A stretch of 64,000 nt of DNA from Hypsibius dujardini (lineage: Eukaryota > Tardigrada > Eutardigrada > Parachela > Hypsibiidae): NCBI GenBank assembly GCA_001579985.1, contig LRSR01014029.1, forward strand, positions 18,272-82,271. The letters are read 5' to 3'. The position numbers and the translations under genes were made by a program. Under the pieces are notes generated by a model, which worked only from the letters and a program-made list of their open reading frames with translations, did no database searches and was not told where the DNA came from. Shown here piece by piece: positions 44,509 through 57,400 of the stretch. Each line of letters begins with the position of its first letter. The first letter of the stretch is position 1.

Positions 44509-45918
44509 AACACAAACAGACAATCAGACAGACAGACAAAAGACAGAAGGAAGACAGACAGACAGACAGACAGACAAAAGACAAAAGACAGACAGAAGCA
44601 TACAAATACAGGCACACACGCACACAGGCAGATCGGCAAACAGACAAACAGACAGACAGACAGACAGGCAGCCAGGCAGACACATACAGAGACAGACAGA
44701 CAGGCAGGGAGACAGACAGACAGACAAACTGCCGCTCCCTTCCGTAAACAGTGACAACAAACCTTCGTTTAGATCGAGTATCTCGGACTATCTCCTGATA
44801 AATATCGTTGTCCGTTGTCCGTTTCCCCACCTAATGCGACTCGTCCCGATTGAAAAGTCCATTTCTGCCTATTTCCTGGCATATTTCAGCATCGTCCGAT
44901 CGACTCCAGCCACTTCTTTTCCTTGCGGATACCGATACAAATCCATCTCCGAACATTTTGCAATGATCGGCATGCTCGCAGTTTTCACCTTGAATCAGAG
45001 CCAAAAATGATTATCGAATCAAGCAATCAATCACACGCATGAAAGGTTATACCGTTGCTGAACCAATCAGCCAATCAAGTTAAGACACACATTGCGTTGC
45101 TTACCGGCACGCGGCAGTGATCCGCTACAGCAGCCATGTGCCTTATAATATGATTTATCACGACTCACTAACATGACCGTCCGAGCCAGACAGCAGACTT
45201 TGTCACAAGACACATGACCAGTCTGCGTCGGCTCTGGGAGGACGGTAAGAACAAATCCAACTGCAAGCACAAGTAACTGAATACATCAATCAACGCATCA
45301 GGTGAACAGGCAATCAAGCAATAGCTGATCGCTCAATCAAGCAATAATTGATCGCTCAATCAATCAAACAAACTCGTCATTCAGTTTTACCTTCAGTTTT
45401 CATTCCTCACAGTGTAAGATCAACTACTGCCACCTCTCTCCCGTACAAAATTGACTCATTCCCGTCCACTAATTATAAAATTCAAAATCAGAATTATCCC
45501 CAAATGAGCCGATAGACGGGCGCTGGCCATTTTTGACGACGGTTAATAATAAATGTTTTATTCTATTTCGGCATGGCATAGTCGCTACTTGATTGATTGA
45601 TTTGGTTCACTGCTTCTGATACTGGGAGTGTCGCTCAATGTCAACCAATCAATAAGTTCGTTACCGATCTCGTTGGGCCAATCAGTCAATAGATCAATAA
45701 ATGATTGGCGAATATTTCAGTGGAGGCGGACATTGATGTGTTCAATCTGTTCACTCAACTGTAGATATATGAATGATATTGAATTTGCGCATGCGGCTTT
45801 CGTGATTGATTTGGCGACCCACGTCGAAGAACTCTCTCCTCTTCCTCTGCATCACTAGCTAGATTGTTATTCGGACTCCCTGGCGTAGCTCATCCCTTAT
45901 TTTTACCCATCCACCATA
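43729..45918. other. Spacer between Di-Ras and eL33
   Basis: No gene. Degenerate CAGA repeat fills 44225-44735. ATTGATTG/CAATCAAT motifs recur from about 45000 to 45700. The pyrimidine-rich stretch CTCTCTCCTCTTCCTCTG near 45832 could be the TOP-like start of the eL33 mRNA. Confidence 0.45.
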
Positions 45919-47711
45919 ATGTCGGAGCCTGCCAAAGATGCCAAGGTTGCGGAAAAGAGGAAAAGTGGAGGACGAGTGGGAAGGTGAGAGGACTTTTTCT
46001 CATTGAGTTCTTTCTTCCACGGTGCCATGCCTTTTTTGCCCCCGCACTCTTTTCGCTTGATATTTCACCGCAACCTCATGATGGAATTTTCGCTTCACAA
46101 GTTCTTTGTCTTACGGGAGCTACGCTGGCGGCGGGGATGAGTAGTCGAAAATTTGCTAATTCTTACGGGAAAATAAATGACTTTTCTCGGCGATATCTTC
46201 CATATCGTCGTCTGTTTTCTGACCGCACTGCTCTGACCTATCTTTTTACCACGTATCCACGACGCCATTTTTTATAACAACTTTAATTTGCTAATGAGAT
46301 AATGTTGCTGTTGATGGTGTTCGTAGTGTTGCGGGAGAGCAGGGCAGGATTTTATTTGGTCTCATTAAGATGGCATCATTGTTGGATTGATTGATTGGTT
46401 GATTTGATTGATTAGTTGATTTGATTTGAGATCCAGACCTCGTTTATGGTTTTTTATATTGATAGTTCGATTGATTGATTGGCTGATTGGCCGGTACCTG
46501 AGACATGGGAGCCCGGAAAGCATCCTTACCTGCCTATCTACGTTTTCTCACTTCTATTTTTAACAGCAACTAATTGTTTTCCTGGCATTTGCAGACTCTA
46601 CTCCAAGGCCGTCTTCACTGGTTTCCGTCGAGGTCTCCGGAACCAACACGAGCACACCAGCCTGCTCAAAATTGATGGCGTCCTCAAGAAGGAAGATGTC
46701 GCCTTCTACCTGGGCAAGCGAGCTGCCTACGTGTACAAGGCAAAGACGTGAGTAAACTTTTTTCTGCGAGTGGCATGAAGTTTGGATGACTTGTCGATCA
46801 TTGTGTATCTCTTGTCTGGCTGTTTCTCCGCCATCAAGTCTAGTCTGTAAGTGTACAATAACTGTCTGTCTTTCCGTCTGTATTCCCGTTTTTTTGTCTG
46901 TCTGTGTGCCCTTCTGTCTGTGTGTCCGTTTGTGTGTTGTCCGTCTCTTGTCTGTCTGCCTATGTGTCTATGTGTCTGTCTGTCTCTTGTCTGTCTGAAG
47001 TTTAGCCTATTCTGTTTGTGTACAATACTGTGCCTGCCTGTCTATCTGTCTTTGCTTGCTTCTCTTGCATCGCGTTTTTATCTATTGGGACTTTTCCCTT
47101 TGTCTAATTGGTACGATTAATTAGGCATTTTCTGTCTTTTTTTCCTATGCAGCCCGACTAATGTTCCCGGTCAGGCCCACAAGACCCGCCTGCGAGTAAT
47201 CTGGGGCAAGATTACCCGACCACACGGGAATTCCGGTGTGGTGCGCGCAAAGTTCCGACGAAACCTGCCGCCGTCAGCCATGGGCAAGCGCGTCAGAGTG
47301 GTCAGTACTTGCTTTCTACCTATTTGTTTCTTTCATACTCGCGAGGCTCTTTTCTTAAAACTTGGTCACGTACTAGTGTCATTTGTTGTTTTATAATCGA
47401 ATAAAATGAAATCCGAATGTTTTTATTTGGTAACACCATATTTGCCGATTGAGATTTTGCATGAAAGACTTGTTTCTGACTATGCAAGTTTTTCAGGATT
47501 CTCTTTTGGATTTGAAATTAAAATCAAATTTGTGACATTTTTTGTCCTTTTTTTATAATTTTCGGTTTTCCCTTGGAATCGGGAAAATACCTAAGTGACT
47601 ATTCCGGAAATAACCAAACCACTCTATTATTGCGGTTATAGTACGATTTTAAACGTATTATAAGTGGGTCGTTTTTCTCTATTGCAGATGCTTTACCCGA
47701 GCCACGTCTGA
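45919..47711 (+). CDS. RPL35A: 60S ribosomal protein eL33 (RPL35A) (4 exons)
   Basis: Exons 45919-45983, 46595-46747, 47153-47300 and 47688-47711; phases 2, 2, 0; 129 aa. The last exon holds only seven codons (MLYPSHV). The conserved core runs [71 protein letters not shown]. This component of the large ribosomal subunit is used in every cell. The N-terminal extension ([18 protein letters not shown]) is about 20 residues longer than the vertebrate protein and Lys-rich. Introns contain a CTGT microsatellite (46855-47065). AATAAA follows at 47785. Confidence 0.97.
46855..47065. repeat. CTGT microsatellite in eL33 intron 2
   Basis: Degenerate TGTCTG/CTGTCTGT repeat; the overlapping Cys/Leu/Ser/Val-rich frames are translation of the repeat. 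Confidence 0.8.
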
Positions 47712-47784
47712 TGATCCAGCTCTGTGACTCTAATTTTTCGATTCATTCTCTGCGTTCGGTGGTGGTTGTACAACGTCTCTGGCG

Positions 47785-47790
47785 AATAAA
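47785..47790 (+). terminator. Polyadenylation signal of eL33
   Basis: AATAAA within GGCGAATAAAGAG, about 75 bp after the stop codon, giving a short 3' UTR as usual for ribosomal protein genes. Confidence 0.7.
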
Positions 47791-47954
47791 GAGTCCATAC
47801 TGGAACTTTTTCCTCTTACGGAGGGTGGACAGAGGCAGACAGACTGCCGGATAACGGATATATGCACAGGCAGACACACGGACACACAAACAGACAGACA
47901 TGCGGATAAGCAGTCAGCCAGACAAGCAGACAGGCTTATGCGCAGACATTAGAG

Positions 47955-48071
47955 AGTTTTTGCAAACGGTATATCTCACGGTATAGCCGTACAGTATAGA
48001 AAAATGAACTGGGGTCAGAGAGTTTTCTAGACTGTACGGCTATACCGTGAGATATACCGTTTGCAAAAACT
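47955..48071. repeat. 117-bp hairpin with 49-nt arms
   Basis: AGTTTTTGCAAACGGTATAT starts the left arm and its exact complement ends the right arm. The arms are 49 nt with a single mismatch (TATAG/TCTAG near the loop), and the loop is about 19 nt. It lies between two convergent genes, eL33 and the RhoGEF, downstream of both. Confidence 0.85.
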
Positions 48072-48469
48072 ATTGATGCGTTCATACCAGTATACGTTTA
48101 GCCGAATAAATTATGGACACTCATGCAGACAGACATGCAAACGGGACTGCTGCGAATCTCGAGCCAGAAACTTTGATGCACTAACTTAGTCGGTATATGT
48201 TTATCGGCTTTTGAGCAAAAGCCCGCCTTTCCATAAGGGTCGTAAAAAGACACTGGATAAAAAATTGTGGAGCTTGAAGCTTGTGCAAGTAAAGGTGAAC
48301 GATCAGGAATAAATGTACAGTATAAAGCTAGAAAGGAGAAGCTCATCCGTCCTGGTGAGAAGAATCACAAGAGGCAAAACAAACATGCGTGTTCAACGCG
48401 TAAAACTTTTATAAGTAAAAACCACTTTTCGGGATCAGGAGACTCTTTACATTGATGCAGGCAAAATAA

Positions 48470-51400
48470 TTACGGTCGTCGAGCATTACCAAAGTTGGCA
48501 AAGGGATTGCGACTAGCTTGCCCGGCACGGATGCGAACCGGCAGGGTCATGCTGATGCTTTTGGACCGCATTGACTGGTCCAGTTGGGTGTGGTCAGTGA
48601 GGTCCTTCAACGCGTCTAGCAAATATAAAATATACAGATTAACCTGTCGTTCTTTATATCCATCCACCTATCTGTTTGAGCCTATTTATTTGACTGACTG
48701 TTTATCTGTCTTGTCTGCCCATCTGACCGGTTGTCTGTCTGTGTATAACTGCTTGCTTGTCGTCTGTCTGTCTGCAACAGTCTGTTGTCGTCGGTCTGCC
48801 CGTTTTACCTTTAGTCTTAGAGCGTTTCTCCTTCCCGGCAGTGAGCATTTTGGCGGTCTGAATGGCCGCCAGTCGATCCTTCGGAGCGATCGAAAATCCA
48901 TGAGACAAATCCGTTTTCACCCTTTTCCGTTCATCCCTAAACGCTTCCATCCATTTGTTTTTTTCATCAAGCGATTTGGCCAAGAGAATAGTCGAGAGAT
49001 CCTTGTCTGGACAGACCATCACCCAACCGTGTTTGATGCCGGCGTCGTTCTGGTCCAAATCCACAATATCCACTTCGTCCAGGTCGAAGCGGCCTTTGTA
49101 CGCGTACAGATTGCGCTTGAGGATGTCGCGTCGGCAGTAAATGAGCTGGTGATCAAAGAGGAAGAATGTGTATTCGTGCGTCCATGAGTTCTTGCTGGAG
49201 AGCTTGTTCAGGTCGCCGTAGTGTATCAGTTGCGAGCTCTGTTCCACCAAATCTTCTCCTAGAGTGAGACAAAACATGCTTGAAAGTTTGGAAAACTAGC
49301 AGATGGAGACACAGACAGACAGACAGATAGACAGACAGACAGACGGACTGTTTAAAGACGGACACTGCGTTCCGAAAATCCTTAATTCTATTTGCCCGTT
49401 TACCTTCCCAATTGTCAATGGTCTCCTGCCAAAGTGCAATTTTCTCCAGACACTCCAACCTTCGCTTCCGTTCGTTAATCATCCCCGTCACCGCCTTCAT
49501 CGCTCGCAACGCCAGCTTTACACTCTGACAGTCTGGGTGGCCCTCCGGCGTGTACTTCAACAGCTCCGCCAGCTGTAGCGGGTACTTGCATATCTTCTGC
49601 ACTGGTTGGAGTAGGAATCCGTCCAAGGAGATTTCAACCATTTCCTGGAGCATCCTGCAGTACCAATAGGGTTGTAAAGACACAGTGTATACTATAAAAT
49701 AAATTTACGTTAACCAGAGGGTTTTAGGGAAGTAAGAAAAACAATATTGTGTTTAAAAGAAAAACTTGTATTTCGTCCTGTAAAAGGAATATTTTAAGTT
49801 ATATAATATATTAACAACGATTTTGGGGCTTCATATTCATAATAACCCTACCGGCAGGCCTCAAAGAAGTGAGCATATTGCTTGATCTGCTTGAGCTGTT
49901 GCAGTTCCGCCGCGGACTGGGTGTGAAGGTTGCAGTAGTCAGAGTAGAGGTCAGAGAAGCCGCGCTGATGCAGGAGGAAGCAGTGGCCGATTTCGCTGCG
50001 GTGGATGTTGTTGGCGGTGACGCTGGCTTCAAGGTCGGCTAGGAACTCGCACTGGAACTCATACAATTGTTCGACATTGCCGAATATGCATTCGATTCGG
50101 CCCTTGGAGAACATGTCGGAACGCTGACGGCATTTGTACAGATAGCCTGAAACGAGCATAGCCAAATTACACATGGACGTCTGTCTCCTGTCTGTTTGGT
50201 TGTCTATCTGTCTCCCTGTCTGTCTCCCTTTCCCTGTTTCCCTGTCTTCCTGTCTGTCAATCTGTCTCCCTGCTTTCCTGTCTGTCAATCTGTTTGTCTG
50301 TCTGTCTGTTTTCCTGTCCGTCTGTCTCCCTTTCCCTGTTTCCCTGTCTTTCTGTCTGTCAATCTGTATGTCTGTCTCCCTGCCTGTCTGCCTGCCTGTC
50401 TGTCTGTCTGCCTGTCTGTCTGTCTGCCTGATTGAATGAATGACAGGATGATTGTCAGAACGTCCTGACTGTATTCTTACCTTCAATAACGTCCTTCAAG
50501 TTCGCCACAAAATCCCGCTCATTCTTCACAATCTCCCGTACAATATTAGCCCGCATTCCCTCGGTTGAGCATTCCGCAATCTGCTGCTGCGGACAGTCCA
50601 CCTCGTACTTGACTTGCGACCACAGTGACTCAATGTACAACGGGTTGGCTGGGCCGCCGTCTCCTTGCCCGACTGCCAACACGGCATCCTGTGATGAAAA
50701 CGACGGAGGCGTTCTGCAGACAGGTCGCGGCGACGGCGAGGAATCCGACCCCTCGGACGAGGTCCTCGAGCATGTCCGTGCCGATCCGCTTCGATCCAGA
50801 TTGCTAGACTTGTCGTCGGCGCCGTTGGCCGAGACGAAAGACGAGGAAACCAAGTGGCGATGTGGTGGTTGACTTCTTGAGCGCCGCATTGCGGTGGCCG
50901 CTGTGCATAGACAAGAGTCCGTTAGTTTTAAAGCCGCAGAAAAAGACAAATAAACAGACAGACACAGAGGCAGACAGGCAAGCAAGGAGGTAGGGAGCCA
51001 GGCAGACAGCCAGACAAACGAACAGGCAAACAATCAGACAGACAGACAGACAGGAAGACAGGGAGACAGACAGACAGACAGAAAGGAAGACAGACAGGCA
51101 GATTGACAGACAGGAAGACAGGGAGACAGGGAGACCGGGAGACAGACAGACAGACAAACGAGCAGACAAACAATCAGACAGACTGAGAGTATTACCGATG
51201 GTTGTTGAGGTTGCGGTTGGAGTGGAAGTTGTCGGTGGTGGTGGGTCAGACGAATAGTCAGAGGATGTCGGTCGAGCAGTAGGACGGTGATGGTGGTGAT
51301 CGTTCTGTCGTGAAGAACTAGAGAGGTCGTCGTCGCCCTCGTGACTGATATCCACAATCCCGCTGTCCGCACTGGTCGGCTTCCGGATCCGCTCGAGATT

Positions 51401-54400
51401 CATGAGTGCCGGATTGACCGGTTTCAGCAGACCTTCCTCCGCTCCCATATCGTAAAAGACTCTACAATCGATTACGCAAGTATTATTCTATTTGACAATT
51501 AAACAGTTTAAACAATTTACCTTCATGCATGTATGTAATTAAAAAAATATCGTTTAACTTAAGGAATTTACAAGTATCTATTAGTTGGGCCAATGGGATC
51601 AAGAGCTTCCTTGAACGGAATTGCTTCCTGTGGTGTACAACTGCGTCAATTGAGGCGATAAGCGCAGATCATCTCTGGTCAAACATTTTAGAATTCCATG
51701 AAATGTGTAAAGTAAATATTGTTTAGCGGAGCAATAAAATAAAGGCCACGGTCGTGCAAGCACGGCAGGGTCTTCCGGGTGTTGGTGCACGACTCCGTCG
51801 CGATGTCGGATGTCGCGAGGATTTTGTCCCACGAACAGCAGAACATTAGTTCGATCACGGAATTACCAAAAAAGATTGTCCGTATGAAAATTTCATGGCC
51901 AACAAAGTAGGCAAGCAACTTGAAGTGACCCGTGAGCCTCTAACAAACTGAGCGTCAAAGAGTGTAGAACCTCAATGTTTCAGCGGCGACCTTAACTGAA
52001 TTAAGTAGTAAAATCAGTAATTATCATAAAGCCTCATTCACGGAAACATTTCGCGAGCAGCGGAGCAAGCAAAATACTTGAACTGCCCCGAGGTCCTGAA
52101 GAGCCCGGAGAACACTTCACATTCGAAAGACAAAACAAATTTTTGAAGCTCAATTTTCGATATGATTGTTAATTAATTTGATAGTTCAATCAATAAGTTG
52201 TCACCCAAAGACAGTCGTGAAAGCATTACGCCCAGGATGAGGAGAGCAAACACTTTGGCTTAACCAGTGAGCAGGGAACTGCTGACGCGGAAACTCACCC
52301 GTGGTCCTCCTCCGCCGCGTCTTCCCGCTCCACCACGGGGGACTCCTCCGTCACATCACACTCAAAGGAGCTCCTCCGCGGGGTGGCCTTCTGCAGTCGC
52401 GCCATCATTCCGCTCCTCAAGCTGACCAAACTCTTCCGCATCCGCTGCATCACATTCCTCTCCGGCAGGGCGGAGGAAGACGAGGTGCTGTGGTGCGTGG
52501 TGCTTTCCTCGTGGTGCTCCCGCCACTGCTGTTGCGGCGTGGCTTCTTCCCGACCCTGCATGCACAGATCCGCGGCCACGGTGTGCGCTGTCGGCATGGC
52601 GACTCCCAAGGTGGAGACGCGTCGTTTGAACCGACTCACGTCCGATTGGGAGCGCTGGATCGTGGGCGGCGGTGAGGGAAAAACTCCGGGAGGGGAGGAA
52701 GAAAAGGAATTATTTTCCTCCGACACGTAGGCGCTGCTCCTACTGGTCTCCGGGTCAGCTTCCGGCTTTCTCCGACTGACCGGTGGTTCCGAGTGCTCTC
52801 GGTTGCATGGGTAGGACTTAGTCCGACTGTGCAGTCTGTTTACGGCGTAGGCATCCTGTGTGGAGTGGTGGTCCTACAAGTCGGGGGAAAAAAGAAATAA
52901 AAATGGAGATGGCAGAAAAAATATTATTTTGACACCTGTGTCGCGGCAACAATAACGGGATTTTGAGGAGGATGGAAAAAATTAGAGCAAAATATGTGTG
53001 CGGTCGGTGGCAGAGGTGAGAGATCGGTGTGTGGTGGGTTAGAAAGATAAACACATCTTTTGGACTGTTGATTTACGAGCAGTAGTGACAGAGGAGGGAT
53101 GTGCGTGAGGGATTATTGTTGACTTGAGCAGACGCAGCACAGGAAGCAAAGAGCAAGGCTGGCTAGTCGGTGGTTTTGTTGTCTGCCTGTGTCTGGGCTC
53201 TGGGCCTGCGTCGCTCTTTTGTACGTTGTGTGCGCAATATGGACATAACAGGTGAAATATTTTTGTGTCAAGTGGTCACTGTCCTGAAGGGCCGTTATGA
53301 AATTGCCGTAAAAAGACATAATTTTCCCAGGGAAGAAGTGTCACGAAGGACCTGAAATACTGGGCACTAATGCATTTGACATTCAAAGGAAAAACGGTTG
53401 GGAGCGCACTTTTTCTTTCTACGATTGCTTGAGTAACTGTACGGGACGCAAATCATGGCTTTGTCTGTGTCTGTGTCTGTGTCTGTGTCTGTGTCTGTGT
53501 CTGTGTCTGTGTCTGTGTCTGTGTCTGTGTCTGTGTCTGTACCTGTGTCTGTGTCTTTGTCTGTGTCTGTGTATCTATTTTTGTCTGTATGTTTTCTGCT
53601 CTTTATTCTTATCAATTTTTCTTACGATTAGTCATTTTAGTTTCCAATGAGCCTGATCGGGACTTACCAACCAGTTTTGAACATTGACCCAGCAGAATGC
53701 ATGAAGTAATACAGCTATTCCGACAATTACCGGTATGTGCGTCGCGTGAGTCCAGAAATAACGGGCAATGATTTCCAATAAATAAAAACGAGATCATATT
53801 TGGAATAATTTTCGAGACGTTTCAGACTAAACCCTGACAAATTCAATCGAAGCCCATTCGACTGGCGATGGCATTTGCCTGCGACAGAATGAAGTGAAAA
53901 CTGTGTGCAGTATGCAAGTAACAGGAAGTGAAATTAACGAAGTGTGAATGATGGTCAGTCAAGGGAAACGTCACACTACATTGCTCTTCCTTGTCTTTCA
54001 GCTTGACCACCTGCCGGCAGCTGCGAATCAGACTCTGCGTTTCTTCGTACATCTTGCATATTTTGTGTCTGCTCAGTAGCGTGGAACAGACGCTCTACTT
54101 ATCATCTTTGGATCTCATTTTTTTATAAAGAAATATTGTTAGCGGCCACCGATTTAAGCTAGGTCTTTTTCCACGGCGTTCCGCACCGCTGAAAAAATAC
54201 AGGAGCAAATTTTTTAGCATTTGGGCGACGAGACTGCATATCGTTGACTGCATCGTATGCGTCCATCTAGACTTATCGCTGCTGATTCATGTCTTTGCTT
54301 AACAGCTTGTCTGTCTGTTCGTCTGCTGCCTGCCTGCCTGCCTGCCTGCCTGCTTTCTTGCCTGCCTGCCTGCATGCCTGCCTGCCTGCCTGTCTGTTTA

Positions 54401-57400
54401 TCCGCCTAACTGTCTGATTGCTTGTCTACCGGCTTATGTGCCTTTATGCCTGCCCTGTGTGACTGTCTTCTTGTGGCTTGTATACCTTGTATATCCTTTT
54501 ATTCTTCGACGTTGTCTGCATTAGCTGTAAAATTTTTTAATTAATGCGTAAAGCATAAAAAATATCTGGCTATACGGGAAAGCTGCATTGGAGGCCAAGA
54601 TTTACCTGGTGTACACTGACATTTAATTGCATTTACTGTTGTAAATTATACAGCCCGGATTTCGTCTAGGACCATGCAGTGCGTGGCTAGTGCACTTAGG
54701 TGTACATAACGCGGAATTAGGTAATAAAAGCTAATTAATATTACCATAAAGTTGCATTTGTCTAGACGACAAGTTAATTAATATCTGTAGGCAATTTCTA
54801 TATTTTTTCTGAGGCAACAGTACCACGTCATATAGTACCATAGCCGAATGTTAATGTGTCAAATTAATCCGAACACGAAAGGCAAGTTTCTCGCAAAGTC
54901 AATAGTAACTGTATACACAAAATCACTCCGATTCCAGCTCCTTTGCATTCATACAGGTGTTACCGACAGCTTCAAGCAATTTTAAAGCGATTAGGCCTAT
55001 AATTAGCCATTGATCCGCCGGAGTCCGTCGTAGCCAACAACACAGCGTACTAGTGCGTGCTAAAAGGAACGGACATCCAAGTGTCTGGTGGTGCCACTTC
55101 TTTCAACAACATCTTAACGACACGTACAGCACAGTCTCTGCAACCACAATCGGAAACAGCTCATTTGAATGGGTGTTGAACACTAGGCTTGTTTGTTCAC
55201 AGTTTGAGCTGTTGCAATTATTCTTTCGCATGAAAATTGGGCTAAAGACCAACAGAGATGGAGAATAGGACTGCCGATTTAGTTGCTTATCCAGTTGTTC
55301 TTGTACAGACACAGTGAGACAATTAACAGGCAACGGACAAAGAGGCAGACAACGAGGCAGACAGAGAAACAGACAGAGAAACAAAGAAACAGACAGAGAG
55401 ACAGACAGAGAGACAGACAGAGAGACAGAGAGACAGAGAGACAGAGAGACAGAGAGACAAACAGACAAACGGCAAGACAGGTAGGCAGACAGATTGACAG
55501 ACAGGGAGACAGGCAGGGAGACAGACAGACAATCAAACAGACAGAGAGGAAGACAAAGGGGGGACAGGCAGACAACCAAACAGACAGGCAGACAGGCAGG
55601 CAGATAGACAGGGAGACAGACAGACATGCAGGCATGCAGACAGACAGACAGACAGACAGACAGACATCGAGGACTAGCAACAAAGCTTCAGACGTATGCT
55701 TTTTCTTTGGCTCCACAAGCACAAGATTGGTCCGTGATGTTGCTGCAGATGTGGCCAACTGACACAGGTTCCTAAGTGCCACAGAGGAAACAAACCATCT
55801 TGAGAGACCCCGCGAGCGTAAAATCACATTGTAACGCAACTTGTGAACTGTCACAGTCTTTCTATTTTGCTCGCTGATCTCAAAACCACAAACATATGTT
55901 ATTGTACTAGTTCACTTGGATATGAACAAAAACTCGACTGTTTATGACAAAATCAATAGGTTCGTTCGAACTCTGTTTCTAGGACCTCATTACTGGTAGA
56001 TTTCAATATCTACGATTCGGTATCCGAATAGCCCAACAGAGCGACAAGAACACACAGTAGAAAAATCATTCGTTAAGAATCATTCAAGCAATTCCAAGAC
56101 TCATCCTTACAGTTTTTACTTCAGCCCACTGAAAGCAAACGCACAGACAGACACAGACACAGGTACAGACACAGACACAGACACAGACTTAGACACAGAC
56201 ACAGGTACAGGCACAGACACAGACACAGACACAGACGCAGGCACAGACGCAGGCACAGGCACAGGCTTAGGCACAGGCGCAGACACAGATACACACACAT
56301 GCAACAGTCAGCAAAAACAGATAAATTAAGGCACTGATCTCTTGATGGACAATCAGACAAACAGCGTCTGATCATCCCCTCACAGTACATTCACAGTTCC
56401 CCAACACCAGGCCACGGACGTTGACTTTGACCACTTCAACTATGGGATGAGTTCTATTTGTTTAGTTCGATGTGTCTCTAACCGAAAATACAACATCCGT
56501 CATACAGCACCATGAAGGGGCTTAGAAGAAGACAGTGCCAAGTTTGCGCTGCTTCGAATTCTAAGTCAACACAAAGAAAGTCTCTCACAGACAGTCGTGC
56601 TCTAAAACGTGTCTGATGGACAGCGCTAGTCCAGTAATCAACCGGAAGACAATGACATATTAGGGCGACCTTTCCAATGGCTCTTTAATCATTTCAACAC
56701 CACATGTCTACACACAGGTCGTTTTATTGTGAATAAAATTATACTTTTTTCAATTCAATCGGTGGATAAAGAAATTATCTGTACATTTAATTTGAGTTTA
56801 AATATCAACAAGAAGTTATAATCACTTTGCATAATGTGTCATTGTGTCGGTTGACATGTAGATGATAGATCTTCAGTATCGACTGCGGGGCTACCTCTCA
56901 CAACCGTAAATTGATACCTTTTGTGTCGGCGACCAGTTGATGATTTAATTCTAATTGGATTTTTTCACAGCTATTGATTGTGTGTCTGCACCCTACGTAG
57001 CTGCCGGCAGATCTAGTTTATGGACATAGCAGACATGTGTCATTTCTTTCTCTTTTTTTCCTTCATCTATTTAAAGAGAACAACATTGCAAAAAATGCGT
57101 GACACGTTAAAGAAACTGACGGAACAGTTTATAAAAAGCATAAATCAGCATAGGGGCCTATGCTACGCTTTTGGTGTCAGTCAGTTCGCGGATGCAAAAA
57201 GCAAAAGTGGGCTTCATGATGAGAGAGTACTGATTTGATTACCTCTGGTAGTGACTTTGTGAGCTTATGGGTTATGCATGTGTATTAGTCCTTTAGCACT
57301 CTTGCGAGACAAATTAACGGTTTCAGGCAAGTTTGGCATACGTTTGTAGCTGCGACTCCGTGTCGTGTCTGTGTCTGTGTCTGTGTCTGTGTCTGTGTCT

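Noticed and set aside
44144-44830. 228-codon minus-strand frame rich in SVCLSVCL
   Set aside because: Repeat translation of the CAGA tract at 44225-44735.
52301-52730. Plus-strand open frames opposite RhoGEF exon 2
   Set aside because: Antisense to an exon that joins its neighbours in phase; no domain on the plus strand.
55103-55854. Overlapping 159-191 codon frames on both strands in RhoGEF intron 1
   Set aside because: Microsatellite translation; mutually overlapping and lacking any non-repeat domain.
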